Of a DNA stretch of 64,000 nt, positions 7,910-17,700 are shown piece by piece. Source of the DNA: Pedobacter panaciterrae (GTDB taxonomy: Bacteria > Bacteroidota > Bacteroidia > Sphingobacteriales > Sphingobacteriaceae). The notes under the pieces were generated by a model that was not told where the DNA came from, searched no databases, and worked only from the letters and a program-made list of their open reading frames with translations. Numbering within the stretch: position 1 is the first letter of the stretch; every line of letters begins with the position of its first letter. The position numbers and the translations under genes are program-made. The stretch covers positions 62,001-126,000 of the forward strand of contig NZ_JABMKW010000018.1 in NCBI RefSeq assembly GCF_013204795.1, written 5' to 3'.

Positions 7910-9886
7910 ATGACCTTCGACCGAAAAGACAAAAGTGACAGCGCATTATTGAATTTCTATAAGCGCCTACTTTATCCAAGAATGGTCGAAGAGAAAATGC
8001 TAATCCTACTGCGCCAGGGTCGCATAGGCAAATGGTTTTCAGGAATTGGTCAGGAAGCTATTGCCGTAGGCAGTACTATGGCAATGGAAGCTCAGGAATA
8101 TATCCTGCCGATGCACCGCAACCTTGGTGTATTTACAACCCGTGATATTCCTTTAAGAAAGCTAATGGCCCAATGGCAAGGCAAAATTACAGGCTTTACT
8201 AAAGGGAGAGATCGTTCCTTTCATTTTGGGACTCAGGATTATAAAATTATTGGGATGATATCCCACCTTGGCCCTCAAATGGCACTGGCTGATGGGATTG
8301 CACTTGCGGATTTAATTGAACATAAAGAGAAGGCGACTTTAGTGTTTACCGGCGAAGGGGCAACAAGCGAAGGTGATTTTCATGAAGCACTAAACGTTGC
8401 AGCGGTGTGGAACTTACCTGTGATCTTTCTTATAGAAAACAATGGCTATGGGCTCTCCACGCCTATAAATGAGCAATTCAAATGCAAAAACCTTGCAGAT
8501 AAAGCTATTGGATATGGAATTGAGGGAATTCAGGTAGATGGCAACAATATCCTGGAGGTATATGATACGCTGAACTCGATAGCTACTTCTATCCGGAAAT
8601 ACCCAAGACCAGTCCTAATTGAATGCCTTACATTCAGAATGAGAGGACATGAAGAAGCTTCGGGAACTAAGTATATTCCGCAGGAGCTATTCGATAAATG
8701 GGCTGCAAAAGATCCGCTCAAAAACTTTGAACAGTACTTACTTGAACAAAATATTCTTACAGAGCGCTTAGTTCAGGAAATAAGGGCCTCATTCAAAACA
8801 GATATTGACCAGGAGATAGAAATTGCTTTTCGCGACCAGGAGCCCACTGCCGACATACAAACAGAACTTGACGACATGTTTTCGCCGTATTTGTTTGAAG
8901 CTACTGAACCAACCGGATTACCAAGGGAAATACGCTATTTAGATGCCATTACAGATGGACTGAGAACAGGCATGACAAAACATGAAAACCTTGTTTTGAT
9001 GGGGCAGGATATTGCTGAATATGGTGGGGCTTTTAAGATTACTGATGGTTTTGTAAGGGAATTTGGAAAAGCAAGGGTTAGAAATACGCCCATCTGCGAG
9101 TCTGCTATTGTTGGTGCTGGTTTAGGGCTTTCAATAAATGGATATAAAGCTGTAGTAGAAATGCAATTTGCAGATTTTGTTACCTGCGGTTTCAATCAAA
9201 TTGTCAACAACCTTGCAAAAACCCATTACCGATGGGGAGAAAAAGCTGATGTTGTGGTGCGCATGCCTACAGGAGCAGGAACTGGAGCCGGCCCTTTTCA
9301 CTCTCAAAGCAATGAAGCATGGTTTACCAAAACCCCCGGATTAAAAGTTGTTTATCCGGCTTTCCCTTACGATGCCAAAGGATTGCTACTTTCCGCTATA
9401 GACGATCCGAATCCTGTAATGTATTTCGAGCATAAATATCTTTATCGTAGTTTGAGTGGCAATGTACCATCCGGATATTATAACATAGAGATTGGAAAGG
9501 CCAGTATTTTAAAACATGGAACACAACTAACTATCATAACTTATGGACTAGGGGTTCACTGGGCACTCTCTTATCTGGATGAAAATCCTGAGATTTCAGC
9601 CACTCTAGTCGACTTACGAAGTTTGCAGCCATGGGATAAAGAAACTGTTGCCACAGCAGTTAAAACAACAGGCAGAGCCCTGATCTTACATGAAGATACG
9701 TTAACCTGTGGCTTTGGCGCCGAGTTGGCTGCATGGATCTCTGAACATTGCTTTAAATACCTCGATGCTCCGGTTATGCGTTGCGCAAGTGCCGACACGG
9801 CCATACCAATGAGCAAAACGCTTGAAGATAGTTTCCTGGCAAAAAGCAGCCTCCCGGATACCGTGAAACGCCTGTTGGCTTACTAG
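7910..9886 (+). CDS. Branched-chain 2-oxoacid dehydrogenase E1, fused alpha and beta subunits
   Basis: Thiamine-diphosphate E1 component that decarboxylates a 2-oxoacid, probably 2-oxoisovalerate, and passes the acyl group to E2. Residues 1-330 are the alpha subunit, with a cofactor motif GEGATSEG from residue 148 and IENNGYGLSTP downstream; the usual GDG is GEG here. Residues from about 340 are the beta subunit, starting REIRYLDAITDGL, with GQDIAEYGG, ADFVTCGFNQI and HSQSNEAWF. Fusion into one 658-residue chain is a known form in Bacteroidota, so it is not a frameshift. E2 and E3 are not in the window. The 2-bp gap to lutB implies co-expression. Confidence 0.9.
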   Translation: MTFDRKDKSDSALLNFYKRLLYPRMVEEKMLILLRQGRIGKWFSGIGQEAIAVGSTMAMEAQEYILPMHRNLGVFTTRDIPLRKLMAQWQGKITGFTKGRDRSFHFGTQDYKIIGMISHLGPQMALADGIALADLIEHKEKATLVFTGEGATSEGDFHEALNVAAVWNLPVIFLIENNGYGLSTPINEQFKCKNLADKAIGYGIEGIQVDGNNILEVYDTLNSIATSIRKYPRPVLIECLTFRMRGHEEASGTKYIPQELFDKWAAKDPLKNFEQYLLEQNILTERLVQEIRASFKTDIDQEIEIAFRDQEPTADIQTELDDMFSPYLFEATEPTGLPREIRYLDAITDGLRTGMTKHENLVLMGQDIAEYGGAFKITDGFVREFGKARVRNTPICESAIVGAGLGLSINGYKAVVEMQFADFVTCGFNQIVNNLAKTHYRWGEKADVVVRMPTGAGTGAGPFHSQSNEAWFTKTPGLKVVYPAFPYDAKGLLLSAIDDPNPVMYFEHKYLYRSLSGNVPSGYYNIEIGKASILKHGTQLTIITYGLGVHWALSYLDENPEISATLVDLRSLQPWDKETVATAVKTTGRALILHEDTLTCGFGAELAAWISEHCFKYLDAPVMRCASADTAIPMSKTLEDSFLAKSSLPDTVKRLLAY

Positions 9887-9939
9887 TTTAACTTGGCATG
9901 ATAATAGCCTGTTAGTTAAACACAAGCTAAGTTCATCGT

Positions 9940-10749
9940 ATGAAATCATTATCTCTATTTTCCTTGCTCGCAATAACTGTTGTGAGTTGTAATCAGGGTC
10001 CTAAGCATCCTCAAGCCGATCTTGTTAATGCGCGTATTGGCACTCCAATGACAGAGGCTTCGATATTGCTTTATGCAGATTCCATTGATGTAACCCTCAA
10101 TACTTATGAAAAGAATATCAGTCTGGTTTATCAACTGGGGCAGGCAACGATGCGTGTAGAAAAATACAGTTGGAATGGCAAACCGGTATTGTTTTCTCAG
10201 TACGAAAATGATGAAGGAATAAGCAATGAGATAAAAAAATACTATTTTAAAAATGATAGCCTGATTTTGTTGAGGGAGGGAGCCAAAATAACCAAACAGG
10301 GAACAGATGTTTTTGAGGATCATCGCACCTATCTTAGAAATAATATCCCCTTTAAAGAAGAATTCCGCAGTTCAGCCACCCTCACATCGCTTAAAGCAGA
10401 GCCTTTCCAGATCAGAAAGAAAACAGCTTCCGATCAGACAAAAGAATACAATGAAGACATAAAATTATTAAACGACGCAGTTAACGGCGCTGATAAATTT
10501 GATTTGGTTTTCGATAATGTTATATCTGCTCCGGATGAAAGGTATATTCTCTTAAAAAGTAAAATCGCCGGCGGCTATACCGCAAGCATTTTAATAAAGG
10601 ATACGGACAGCTATGTGGATAGTCTGTTAAAAGACCCTTCAATTTATAAGGACAAAAAATTGAATATAAAATGGGAAGTAAGAGACAAAGAAGCCGTTTA
10701 TGTACCCGTAGCGGGCAGTGTTACCTCCGCTAACGGATTAAAAAGATAA
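9940..10749 (+). CDS. Unrecognised lipoprotein
   Basis: I do not recognise a family. The 269-residue product begins with a lipoprotein signal peptide (hydrophobic core, lipobox VVSC, then NQG), so it is probably anchored in the outer membrane or faces the periplasm. The mature part is hydrophilic, with alternating charged and beta-prone segments and no cysteine or catalytic motif that I can see. It follows the E1 gene after a 53-bp gap containing an 8-bp inverted repeat without a T tract. Its last 52 bases overlap the 3' end of the convergent SprT-like gene. Confidence 0.7.
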   Translation: MKSLSLFSLLAITVVSCNQGPKHPQADLVNARIGTPMTEASILLYADSIDVTLNTYEKNISLVYQLGQATMRVEKYSWNGKPVLFSQYENDEGISNEIKKYYFKNDSLILLREGAKITKQGTDVFEDHRTYLRNNIPFKEEFRSSATLTSLKAEPFQIRKKTASDQTKEYNEDIKLLNDAVNGADKFDLVFDNVISAPDERYILLKSKIAGGYTASILIKDTDSYVDSLLKDPSIYKDKKLNIKWEVRDKEAVYVPVAGSVTSANGLKR

Positions 10750-11321
10750 GTATTCCCGTTATCAAGACAAACACAACGATATCTTTTTCTCAGTCGCTCT
10801 CCTTTTTTAAATTGTCTTCCGTCTTTTATGCTAAATACGGTGTTTATAGGAAGCTCTTCCAGGCGGGAAACATTTAACAGCAGATCATATTTTTTCAAAG
10901 CTCTTGACAACTTCAAATCAGTACAGCTGGCGGCAGATGGGTTATTTAAATAGCTTACAATTGCAGATTGTACGTCCTCAGGAAAAATATTCTGTTCAAT
11001 AAAAGGTACCATCATGCGCTTAAAATTCCGTTTCCATTCATCACCATGAGGTTTTACTTTATTTTTGTGGTCGTTCCAGGTTAGCAGATGAGCAAATTCA
11101 TGAACAGTAGTTACCAGAAAAGCGTAAGCATTAAGGTCATTATTGACCGAAATCTTATGCCCGGCACCTTTAAATGGATGTCTGTAATCACCAAGCTTTG
11201 TTGCCCTGTTCTTAGAAATCTTAAATTCACATTGAAAATAATCTATCCACCGGGCTATAATTGGAGCCGCGGCAACAGGCATGTATTGTGCTAAGATATT
11301 CTCCTTTTTCACAAAGGCCAA
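10698..11321 (-). CDS. SprT-like zinc metalloprotease-fold protein
   Basis: The 207-residue protein has an N-terminal SprT-like domain with HEFAH at residues 74-78, followed by a candidate third ligand in KPHGDEWKRNF. The C-terminal part has strands around RCVCLDNGNTYLF but no full zinc-ribbon cysteine set (only C-x-C is visible). SprT-like proteins in bacteria are mostly uncharacterised; eukaryotic SPRTN cleaves DNA-protein crosslinks. It starts 10 bp after the feoB stop on the same strand, so it is probably the last gene of the feoA-feoB unit. Its 3' end overlaps the opposing lipoprotein gene by 52 bp. Confidence 0.82.
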   Translation of the reverse strand: MAFVKKENILAQYMPVAAAPIIARWIDYFQCEFKISKNRATKLGDYRHPFKGAGHKISVNNDLNAYAFLVTTVHEFAHLLTWNDHKNKVKPHGDEWKRNFKRMMVPFIEQNIFPEDVQSAIVSYLNNPSAASCTDLKLSRALKKYDLLLNVSRLEELPINTVFSIKDGRQFKKGERLRKRYRCVCLDNGNTYLFNPLAEVTLPATGT

Positions 11322-11331
11322 GATAATTAAA

Positions 11332-13446
11332 TTACTTTAAAAGTTGATAGGCGATCAGACTCGCTACATATGCCATTCCGGTCATATACACAATTTGAAT
11401 AATAGGCCATTTCCAGGATTTGGTTTCTCTGAATACCACTGCCACAGTACTCATACACTGCATTGCAAAAGCATAAAATAACATCAGGGAAAATGCCGTG
11501 GCAAATGTGAATACAGGCAGGCCGGTATCCGGATCCCGCGCCCCGCGCATTTTATTGCGGATGGTAGCAACCTCCCCATCATTATCCACACTATAAATAG
11601 TAGCCATTGTACCTACAAAAGCTTCTCTGGCAGCAAAAGAGGTAATTAAAGCAATACCTATTTTCCAGTCGAATCCTAAGGGTTTAATAGCAGGTTCTAT
11701 TACATGCCCTAAAATACCCGCATAAGAGTTTTCAAGCTTCTCTGCGGCCCTATCTCTTTCCAATGTGCTAATTTGCACACTATCTTTTTGCGCTTCTATA
11801 GCTGCATATTTATCATCAATTTGTTTAAACCTTTCAGATGGGCCGTACGTTGCCAATACCCAAAGGATAATAGAGATGGCAATAATCACTTTACCTGCTT
11901 CAAATACAAACGTCTTTGATTTCTCATACATGGTATAAATCACATTTGTCCATCTCGGCATTCTATACACAGGCAGCTCCATAATGAAATATGATTTCTC
12001 TTTCGCCTTTATCAGGAACTTCATCACAAAAGCTACCACGACTGCTGCCAAAATACTAATAACGTACATCCCCATAAGGGTTAAGCCTTGCAAATTGATA
12101 AAGCCCCATACCATCTTTTCTGGCACAACCAATGAAATCAATAAAGTATAAACAGGTAATCTGGCAGAGCAGCTTACCAAAGGAGCAACCATAATAGTGA
12201 TGATACGATCCTTCCAGCTTTCAATATTCCTTGCACTCATGATTGATGGAACGGCACATGCCAAACTTCCAATCATAGGTACTACAGATTTACCGCTAAG
12301 CCCAAACTTTCGCATGATCTTATCCATCATAAAGGTAACTCGAGCCATATAGCCGGTATCCTCCAGTATAGATATAAAAGCAAACAGGATCGCTATTTGA
12401 GGAATAAATATCACTACACCACCTAAACCAGCCAATACACCATCTAAAAGAAGATTGGTTAAAATACCATCTGGCAGATGCTGGTGTCCGTATTCAGTAA
12501 GCCACACAAAAGCATATTCAATTAGCTCCATTGGATAAGACGACCAGGAGAAAATAGAATTAAAAATAAAAAATAGAATCCCAATGAAGATCAGAAAGCC
12601 CCAAAATTTATTGGTAAGTACCGAATCCAGTTTATCACTAAAAACAAACTTCCTTGCCGCTCCGGTATCTTCTACCACCCCACTTAAAATGGTGCTTAAA
12701 TACCTGTAGCGGGCAATGGTTTCAGCTGCTTGTAACTTAGAAGATTCAAAGGTATGCTCAGCTTTTATCCGCTCAAAGGCTTCATGATCCTGAAGGGAAA
12801 ATGTATTAAGATGCTCGTGCTGATGCAGTATTTGTAAGGACAGGTAATTATTTTCTGTTTTGATGCGCTGCTTAACCAAATTAATAGCCTCTGGCGCCAA
12901 TACATGCATATCCGCTCCCGCTACCTGGGTAGCAATTTTTGTAGTATTATCAATAGCTTCCTTTAGCTCAGTTAAGCCCGAATTGCTCCTTGCAGAAATT
13001 GCTACTACTTGTATCCCCAGCCGTTCAGAAAGTTTATTGATGTTGATATCAATTCCTTCTTTTTTGGCCATATCGGTCATATTAAGTGCCAGAACCATTG
13101 GAACACCCAAATCGGCCACCTGCGAATAAAGCAATAAATTTCTTCGAAGGTTTGTTGCATCTGCTACCAGCACAACAATATCAGGATGACTTGAATTATT
13201 TTTATCAGCCAACACCTGAAATACGATGCTTTCGTCTTTGCTTTTTGGATACAGGCTATACGTACCAGGTAAATCAATTATTTCAGCCTGTTTATTATCG
13301 GCTAGTTTGCAATAGCCTACTTTCTTGTCAACAGTTATACCCGGAAAATTTCCAATCTTCTGATTTAATCCTGTAAGCAGGTTAAAAAGTGTAGATTTCC
13401 CAGTGTTGGGGTTACCAACTAAAGCAATTTTAATATCTTTTGCCAA
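11332..13446 (-). CDS. feoB: Ferrous iron transporter FeoB
   Basis: Inner-membrane Fe(II) transporter with an N-terminal G-protein domain. The 704 residues begin with the P-loop GNPNTGKSTLFN, then DLPGTYSLYP (G3) and NMTD (G4). A helical GDI-like region follows (about 170-270). The membrane part has the two Gate regions, including GYMARVTFMMDK, SLACAVPSIMSARN and SFAAREAFVGTMATIY. Length and order are normal. It starts 5 bp after feoA. I saw no recognisable Fur or DtxR box upstream of the pair. Confidence 0.97.
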   Translation of the reverse strand: MAKDIKIALVGNPNTGKSTLFNLLTGLNQKIGNFPGITVDKKVGYCKLADNKQAEIIDLPGTYSLYPKSKDESIVFQVLADKNNSSHPDIVVLVADATNLRRNLLLYSQVADLGVPMVLALNMTDMAKKEGIDININKLSERLGIQVVAISARSNSGLTELKEAIDNTTKIATQVAGADMHVLAPEAINLVKQRIKTENNYLSLQILHQHEHLNTFSLQDHEAFERIKAEHTFESSKLQAAETIARYRYLSTILSGVVEDTGAARKFVFSDKLDSVLTNKFWGFLIFIGILFFIFNSIFSWSSYPMELIEYAFVWLTEYGHQHLPDGILTNLLLDGVLAGLGGVVIFIPQIAILFAFISILEDTGYMARVTFMMDKIMRKFGLSGKSVVPMIGSLACAVPSIMSARNIESWKDRIITIMVAPLVSCSARLPVYTLLISLVVPEKMVWGFINLQGLTLMGMYVISILAAVVVAFVMKFLIKAKEKSYFIMELPVYRMPRWTNVIYTMYEKSKTFVFEAGKVIIAISIILWVLATYGPSERFKQIDDKYAAIEAQKDSVQISTLERDRAAEKLENSYAGILGHVIEPAIKPLGFDWKIGIALITSFAAREAFVGTMATIYSVDNDGEVATIRNKMRGARDPDTGLPVFTFATAFSLMLFYAFAMQCMSTVAVVFRETKSWKWPIIQIVYMTGMAYVASLIAYQLLK

Positions 13447-13451
13447 AATTA

Positions 13452-13667
13452 TTATTGAATTATAATAATAGACGCTTCGTTTTTACGCAAACAAAGTTGA
13501 TATCCTGCAACGCGAATAGCTATTGGGTCACCAAGTGGCGCAAAACGTTCTACTTCTACTGTTTCACCAGGCAAGCATCCCATTTCCATTAATTTTACAG
13601 ACATTTCAAGATCTGTAAACGCTACGATAGTACCTTGTTCTCCTGGATTTAACTGTGAAAGTTTCAT
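13452..13667 (-). CDS. feoA: FeoA, SH3-like partner of FeoB
   Basis: Small cytoplasmic protein of 71 residues with the FeoA fold: GEQGTIVAF, then KLMEMGCLPGETVEVERFAPLGDPIAIRV, a typical FeoA core, and a final strand reading CLRKNEASIIII. It is thought to modulate FeoB. It leads the feoA-feoB-SprT-like unit. The upstream 130 bp carry an opposing-operon terminator and an AT-rich stretch with a TTTG followed by a weak TAAATTG at about 20 bp, a poor promoter match. Confidence 0.93.
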   Translation of the reverse strand: MKLSQLNPGEQGTIVAFTDLEMSVKLMEMGCLPGETVEVERFAPLGDPIAIRVAGYQLCLRKNEASIIIIQ

Positions 13668-13749
13668 CTATGTATAAGTGTTATTTTGAGGCGCAATTTA
13701 GACTTAATTTATAATAAATCCAAATAAGCAGGGATTTATATATAGTCAT

Positions 13750-13777
13750 AAAAAAGCCCTTTAATAAATAAGGGGCT
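13750..13777 (-). terminator. Terminator closing the maeB-sprA-gcvH-vanZ unit
   Basis: Read on the minus strand, AGCCCC...AGGGCT forms a short stem and is followed directly by six T residues (plus-strand A run 13750-13755). It lies 20 bp beyond the small lipoprotein gene and before feoA, separating the two units. Confidence 0.75.
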
Positions 13778-13796
13778 ACTTGTTAAATTGATTCAA

Positions 13797-13919
13797 TTAC
13801 TTACGTGGATAGCTGGAATAGCTAACTTTTGGGCATTTACAACCTGGTTTAAAAATGCTGCAGCTGCTAATTAATCCTACAAACATTAACAGCATCAATA
13901 AATTAAATCGTCTTTTCAT
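13797..13919 (-). CDS. Small 40-residue lipoprotein
   Basis: A short reading frame encodes 40 residues: MKRRFNLLMLLMFVGLISSC, a complete lipoprotein signal peptide with lipobox ISSC, then a 20-residue mature part rich in basic residues and containing CKC followed by PKVSYSS. The ATG overlaps the last 17 bases of vanZ in another frame, and the stop is followed by a terminator, so position and coupling support a real gene. The mature peptide keeps two further cysteines. I know no function. Such genes are easily missed because of size. Confidence 0.7.
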   Translation of the reverse strand: MKRRFNLLMLLMFVGLISSCSIFKPGCKCPKVSYSSYPRK

Positions 13920-14307
13920 TGTAATTAGATTTGTGTAGTAAGATATAGCTAAAAACGCCCATAAAAACACCTGTCATATCACATCCAAAATCCCACCACT
14001 CTGCTGATCTGTAAGTAAAAAACTTCCATTGTAACAATTCAATACCACCTCCAAGTGCTGCTGTAATCACAATGATCTTAAATATGGTCAGAGAGCGGAA
14101 GCTATAATTATGCTGATGTTTTATTTTACCATAAAACAACAGAATAGTAAGCACATAAAAGAACCCCAAATGAACCAATTTATCAAAGCCTTCAAAAAAA
14201 AAGCCTGATCCACTGGTATCAGGCATTTTCATATTACAAAGCACTAAAATTACAATGGTCCATACAATGGCCCAGACCTGATATTTTAATTCCCCGAATT
14301 TATTCAT
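13903..14307 (-). CDS. VanZ-family membrane protein
   Basis: Predicted four-helix inner-membrane protein of the VanZ-like family. The family signature is visible as DKLVHLGFFYVLT, then GGGIELLQW and WDFGCDMTGVFMG. VanZ-like proteins are poorly understood; the founding member affects teicoplanin resistance, and no resistance role should be assumed here. The ATG at 14307 follows the gcvH stop by three bases (an in-frame TTG touches the stop). The gene is probably translationally coupled to gcvH and in turn overlaps the small lipoprotein gene. Confidence 0.85.
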   Translation of the reverse strand: MNKFGELKYQVWAIVWTIVILVLCNMKMPDTSGSGFFFEGFDKLVHLGFFYVLTILLFYGKIKHQHNYSFRSLTIFKIIVITAALGGGIELLQWKFFTYRSAEWWDFGCDMTGVFMGVFSYILLHKSNYNEKTI

Positions 14308-14310
14308 CAA

Positions 14311-14691
14311 TTATGCTCCTACAAGTGCCTTGTAAGCATCCGCGGTTAATAAGCCTTCAACTTCCGAAAGATCAGAAACTGCAACCTTAACCATCCATCC
14401 TTGTCCATATGGATCAGAATTTACCAGCTCTGGGTTGTCATTAAGAGCAGCATTAGTTTCTGTCACGGTAGCAGTTACTGGCATAAACAGATCTGAAACT
14501 GTTTTAACCGCTTCTACAGTACCAAATACCTCGTCTTTGCTCACTTCGTCACCTACAGTATTTATGTCGATGTACACGATGTCGCCTAGCTCACGCTGGG
14601 CAAAATCAGTAATACCGATATAAGCTTCATTACCCTCAATTCTAAGCCATTCGTGGTCTTTAGTGTACTTTAATTCTGATGGAAAATTCAT
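14311..14691 (-). CDS. gcvH: Glycine cleavage system H protein
   Basis: Lipoyl carrier of the glycine cleavage system, shuttling the aminomethyl group between P, T and L proteins. The 126 residues include KYTKDHEWLR, GITDFAQRELGDIVYID and the lipoylated Lys63 in VEAVKTVSD. The tail NDNPELVNSDPYGQGWMVKV is canonical. P and T genes are not in the window, but glyA, which shares the one-carbon pool, is at 44.5 kb. It lies 98 bp downstream of sprA, an arrangement I recognise from other Bacteroidota. Confidence 0.96.
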   Translation of the reverse strand: MNFPSELKYTKDHEWLRIEGNEAYIGITDFAQRELGDIVYIDINTVGDEVSKDEVFGTVEAVKTVSDLFMPVTATVTETNAALNDNPELVNSDPYGQGWMVKVAVSDLSEVEGLLTADAYKALVGA

Positions 14692-14789
14692 TTCTCTAAA
14701 TTTATTTTTTCGTAAATCTTTTACCGCTCAACACATTAAATAAGCTGCGCGCGCTCAAAGGTAATTAATATCAGTGTTTATAACAATCC

Positions 14790-17700
14790 TTAATTCAGAG
14801 TAATCCTTAAACTAAAACCAAAATTACTGAAAGAGGTGTTAAAGGTCTGCGAAGTATACGGCTTGGTAACGTTAGAATCATAGAATACCCGCACATTAAA
14901 ACGCTGGTTAAGCACATAATCTATACTCGGCCTAAAGGTTATGTTCTGCGCTCCTGATGAAACTTCTGCCTCAGTAATATCTGCACGATAAATCACAGTC
15001 TTATTATCTCTTAATGCAATGTCCAACTTAAAATCCATATTGTTATCAGTCTTTAATCCTTTAAATAACCCAAAAGGGAATCTGAATTTATTTGTTCTGT
15101 ATCCCAAACCAAAAACCATATTGTTTTCCGTTAATTGAGCGAGCTGACTGTTTGCAAGACTTAATCCCAGCAATCTCGATCGGCCATACTCAAAGTTAGC
15201 CGTCATGTTATTTTTCAATCTGGTATCCACACCAATTAGCGGGGCAAATTGTTCAGCAATAGTTACCTGAGAATACTGGAACTTAGGCAAAAAGTTTCCC
15301 CCATCAGCATCTTCTCTGCTAATTACAGATCCGTTACTTTCCTGATATCTCAATAGGGAGTTAAAACTGTTTACACTGTACACTGAACGATAAGAATGTC
15401 TGATGTCTATTGAATTAAACCGGTCCGCAAGGAAAGCAATACGGGTTAATCCACGGTAATTCAACCGCCAGTTCGGCAAAGGAATACTTGGAAGAGAGTT
15501 CAGGTTAACTGACGAGGCACTTCTGCCCGAATAAGCTGCTAAAAATGCAGAAACAACTACATCCTGGGCATTCTTATCGTAACCATCTGCATAACCATCA
15601 ACCATTCCTCTTGAATTTGGGTTTTGTGCGCCCAAACGCTGCGAAATCACCTGTCTGTTGGCCATGAACTGGTTAAACAACTTAGAAACCGTACTGCCCG
15701 ATTTTTCTGAGAATGAGGTGCGTAAAGAAATAAATGAAACGCTATAATCTCCGGTTGTATATGGACTTAAATTCTCAAATTCACGACTGTCTCTATCATA
15801 TCTGTAGTTCGTAGAGAAATTCGATGTTCTATTCTTATTTGCAGTAAGGGTAATGGTCAAATCCCGAATGGGCTCAATTAAACTGGTAAAGCTTAAATCC
15901 TCTCGCAAGGTATTCACATAAAGCTGTGTCTGTAAAGTATCCGTAGTGAGCCATCCATTATTAACAGCCATACTTCTAATGTCACGCTGACTTCCGAACA
16001 CAAAGCCCAATCCCGGAGCTCCGGTCACATCATCAATACCAAAATAATTGGTTTTAGGTAAATAACCTGGCATAAATATACCCCTGGTCTGCGTATAAGC
16101 ACCTACAATATTTTTAATTCCTGTAAGTAAACCTACAAAGAACCCCGTGCCCGATTGCTTATCTGTAGTCCCGGCACCTGCCTTTCGAACAAATCCGAAT
16201 TTGTTGTATAGACTGGCAAGGTTCAGATTTGGATTGATCTGAATGATCCTTGAATTCTGAATGGTATTCCCCAAATCTATAAGTGGGTTTCTAAGGGTTG
16301 ATAGTGGCTCAGTCTGCCAGTTAAAGCTAGTTCCGTAACGAGTAGTTACATTTAACCAGTCCATTCCCGGAATCTTATTTAACGGTAAATTATAAGTAAC
16401 ATTTAAGTTGTGGGAATAGTCTGTAGTTCTACCCAGTCGCTTTAAATTCTGCCAAAGTGTGTCTCTTTTCAATCCGTCAATTCTGCCCTCGGGCTCATCA
16501 ATGATAGAGTAATTGGTGGCATCAAAATCTAAAGTAAGTGAACGGGTAAAGTTCCAAGAAATACCATATACCCGGGTAACAAGGAAATTTTTATTAAACG
16601 TAGTGTTTATAGGAATGGCGTTATTAGGGTCATTGTTGCGCAGGCTGTTTTCTGAATAATACCGGTCCAGATCAATCCTAAAGTTTATGGAATTAGGCAA
16701 TAAGCTAAAGTTGATCTCTTTTAATAATGCCAGCGTATTTGATTTAATGATCTTGGCAAGCGGTTCATAGCTTTTTGACTGACCGGCATAATTATAGGCC
16801 AACGATGCCCTGTAAGTCTGCTGAATATTATTCTGATTAATAAAATCCCTATGTGCAAACTTAGTATAGGCATAACTTGCGTTTAAATTTTCTACATCCC
16901 ATAGCTTAGGTTTTTTATCAAGATCGGTACGTTCCTTTCTTACATTTGTAAAACTGATGCTATTACGTGTAGTATAATCTTGTGCGTAATTCAGGATCTC
17001 TTTTTTCTCTGCTTTAGTGGCCCCTTCCAACGCAGTTTTCAATTCAATATCCGGCGTTCTCGGATCATACTGCGGTGTACTTATCTGACTTGAATAACTA
17101 ATAAACATGGGAATCTTTACCCCCGATTTGTTAGGTAAAAACTTGCCAAGTTCCATGCTCGAGGAGATATCAAAAAATACATTATCAGCTCTGTTTCTTT
17201 CGCTTACTCGTTTTTCCAGGGAGCCGAATCCAATCGTAGATTTACTTCCCGAAATGTTTACATCCGCAAAATCTGCCAGTTGTGCATTCATCCTTGCAGT
17301 TGCAGCCCACCCCCCTCTTTCGTCAAACTGCGTCAACCTTAATTCATTAAACCATATCACCGCATTTTTATCCAGCCCATCATCCTCACCAGGGTTTGCA
17401 GGATTCCTGAGTGGATTTTTCACACCAAGCATATAAACCCGGACTTTACTCATATCAGGCTGACCCTTTATGGTAATTGTTTTCCCATTTTCGATAAATT
17501 CATAGGGGATATTTACCGGCCATGGCTGCCCGTTAAGCATAGCTTTATTTCTGGCTATCTTGGCTTTTTGAAAAATCTCAAGTTCAATATCCAATTTATT
17601 CTGGTCCGGCCAGATGGCATAAGGATCACTTGTTCCCGGATTGGTAACCCTTAAAGGTTGTGAGTACTCGTAATAATTATCCTGATTATCAGTCCCAATT

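Noticed and set aside
7910..9886. Possible frameshift or stop loss joining E1 alpha and beta genes
   Set aside because: Fused E1 alpha-beta chains of about 660 residues are a regular form in Bacteroidota and both halves are complete.
9886..9921. 8-bp inverted repeat GTTTAACT/AGTTAAAC after the E1 gene
   Set aside because: Loop of 20 nt and no T tract, so not a convincing terminator.
13668..13749. Fur or iron-responsive box upstream of feoA
   Set aside because: No recognisable palindromic Fur-type site; only AT-rich sequence was seen.
13903..14307. Glycopeptide antibiotic resistance implied by the VanZ-family match
   Set aside because: The family is broad and no other van genes are present; context is housekeeping.
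14308..14310. TTG start for vanZ touching the gcvH stop
   Set aside because: An ATG follows immediately in frame, so the TTG is not needed.
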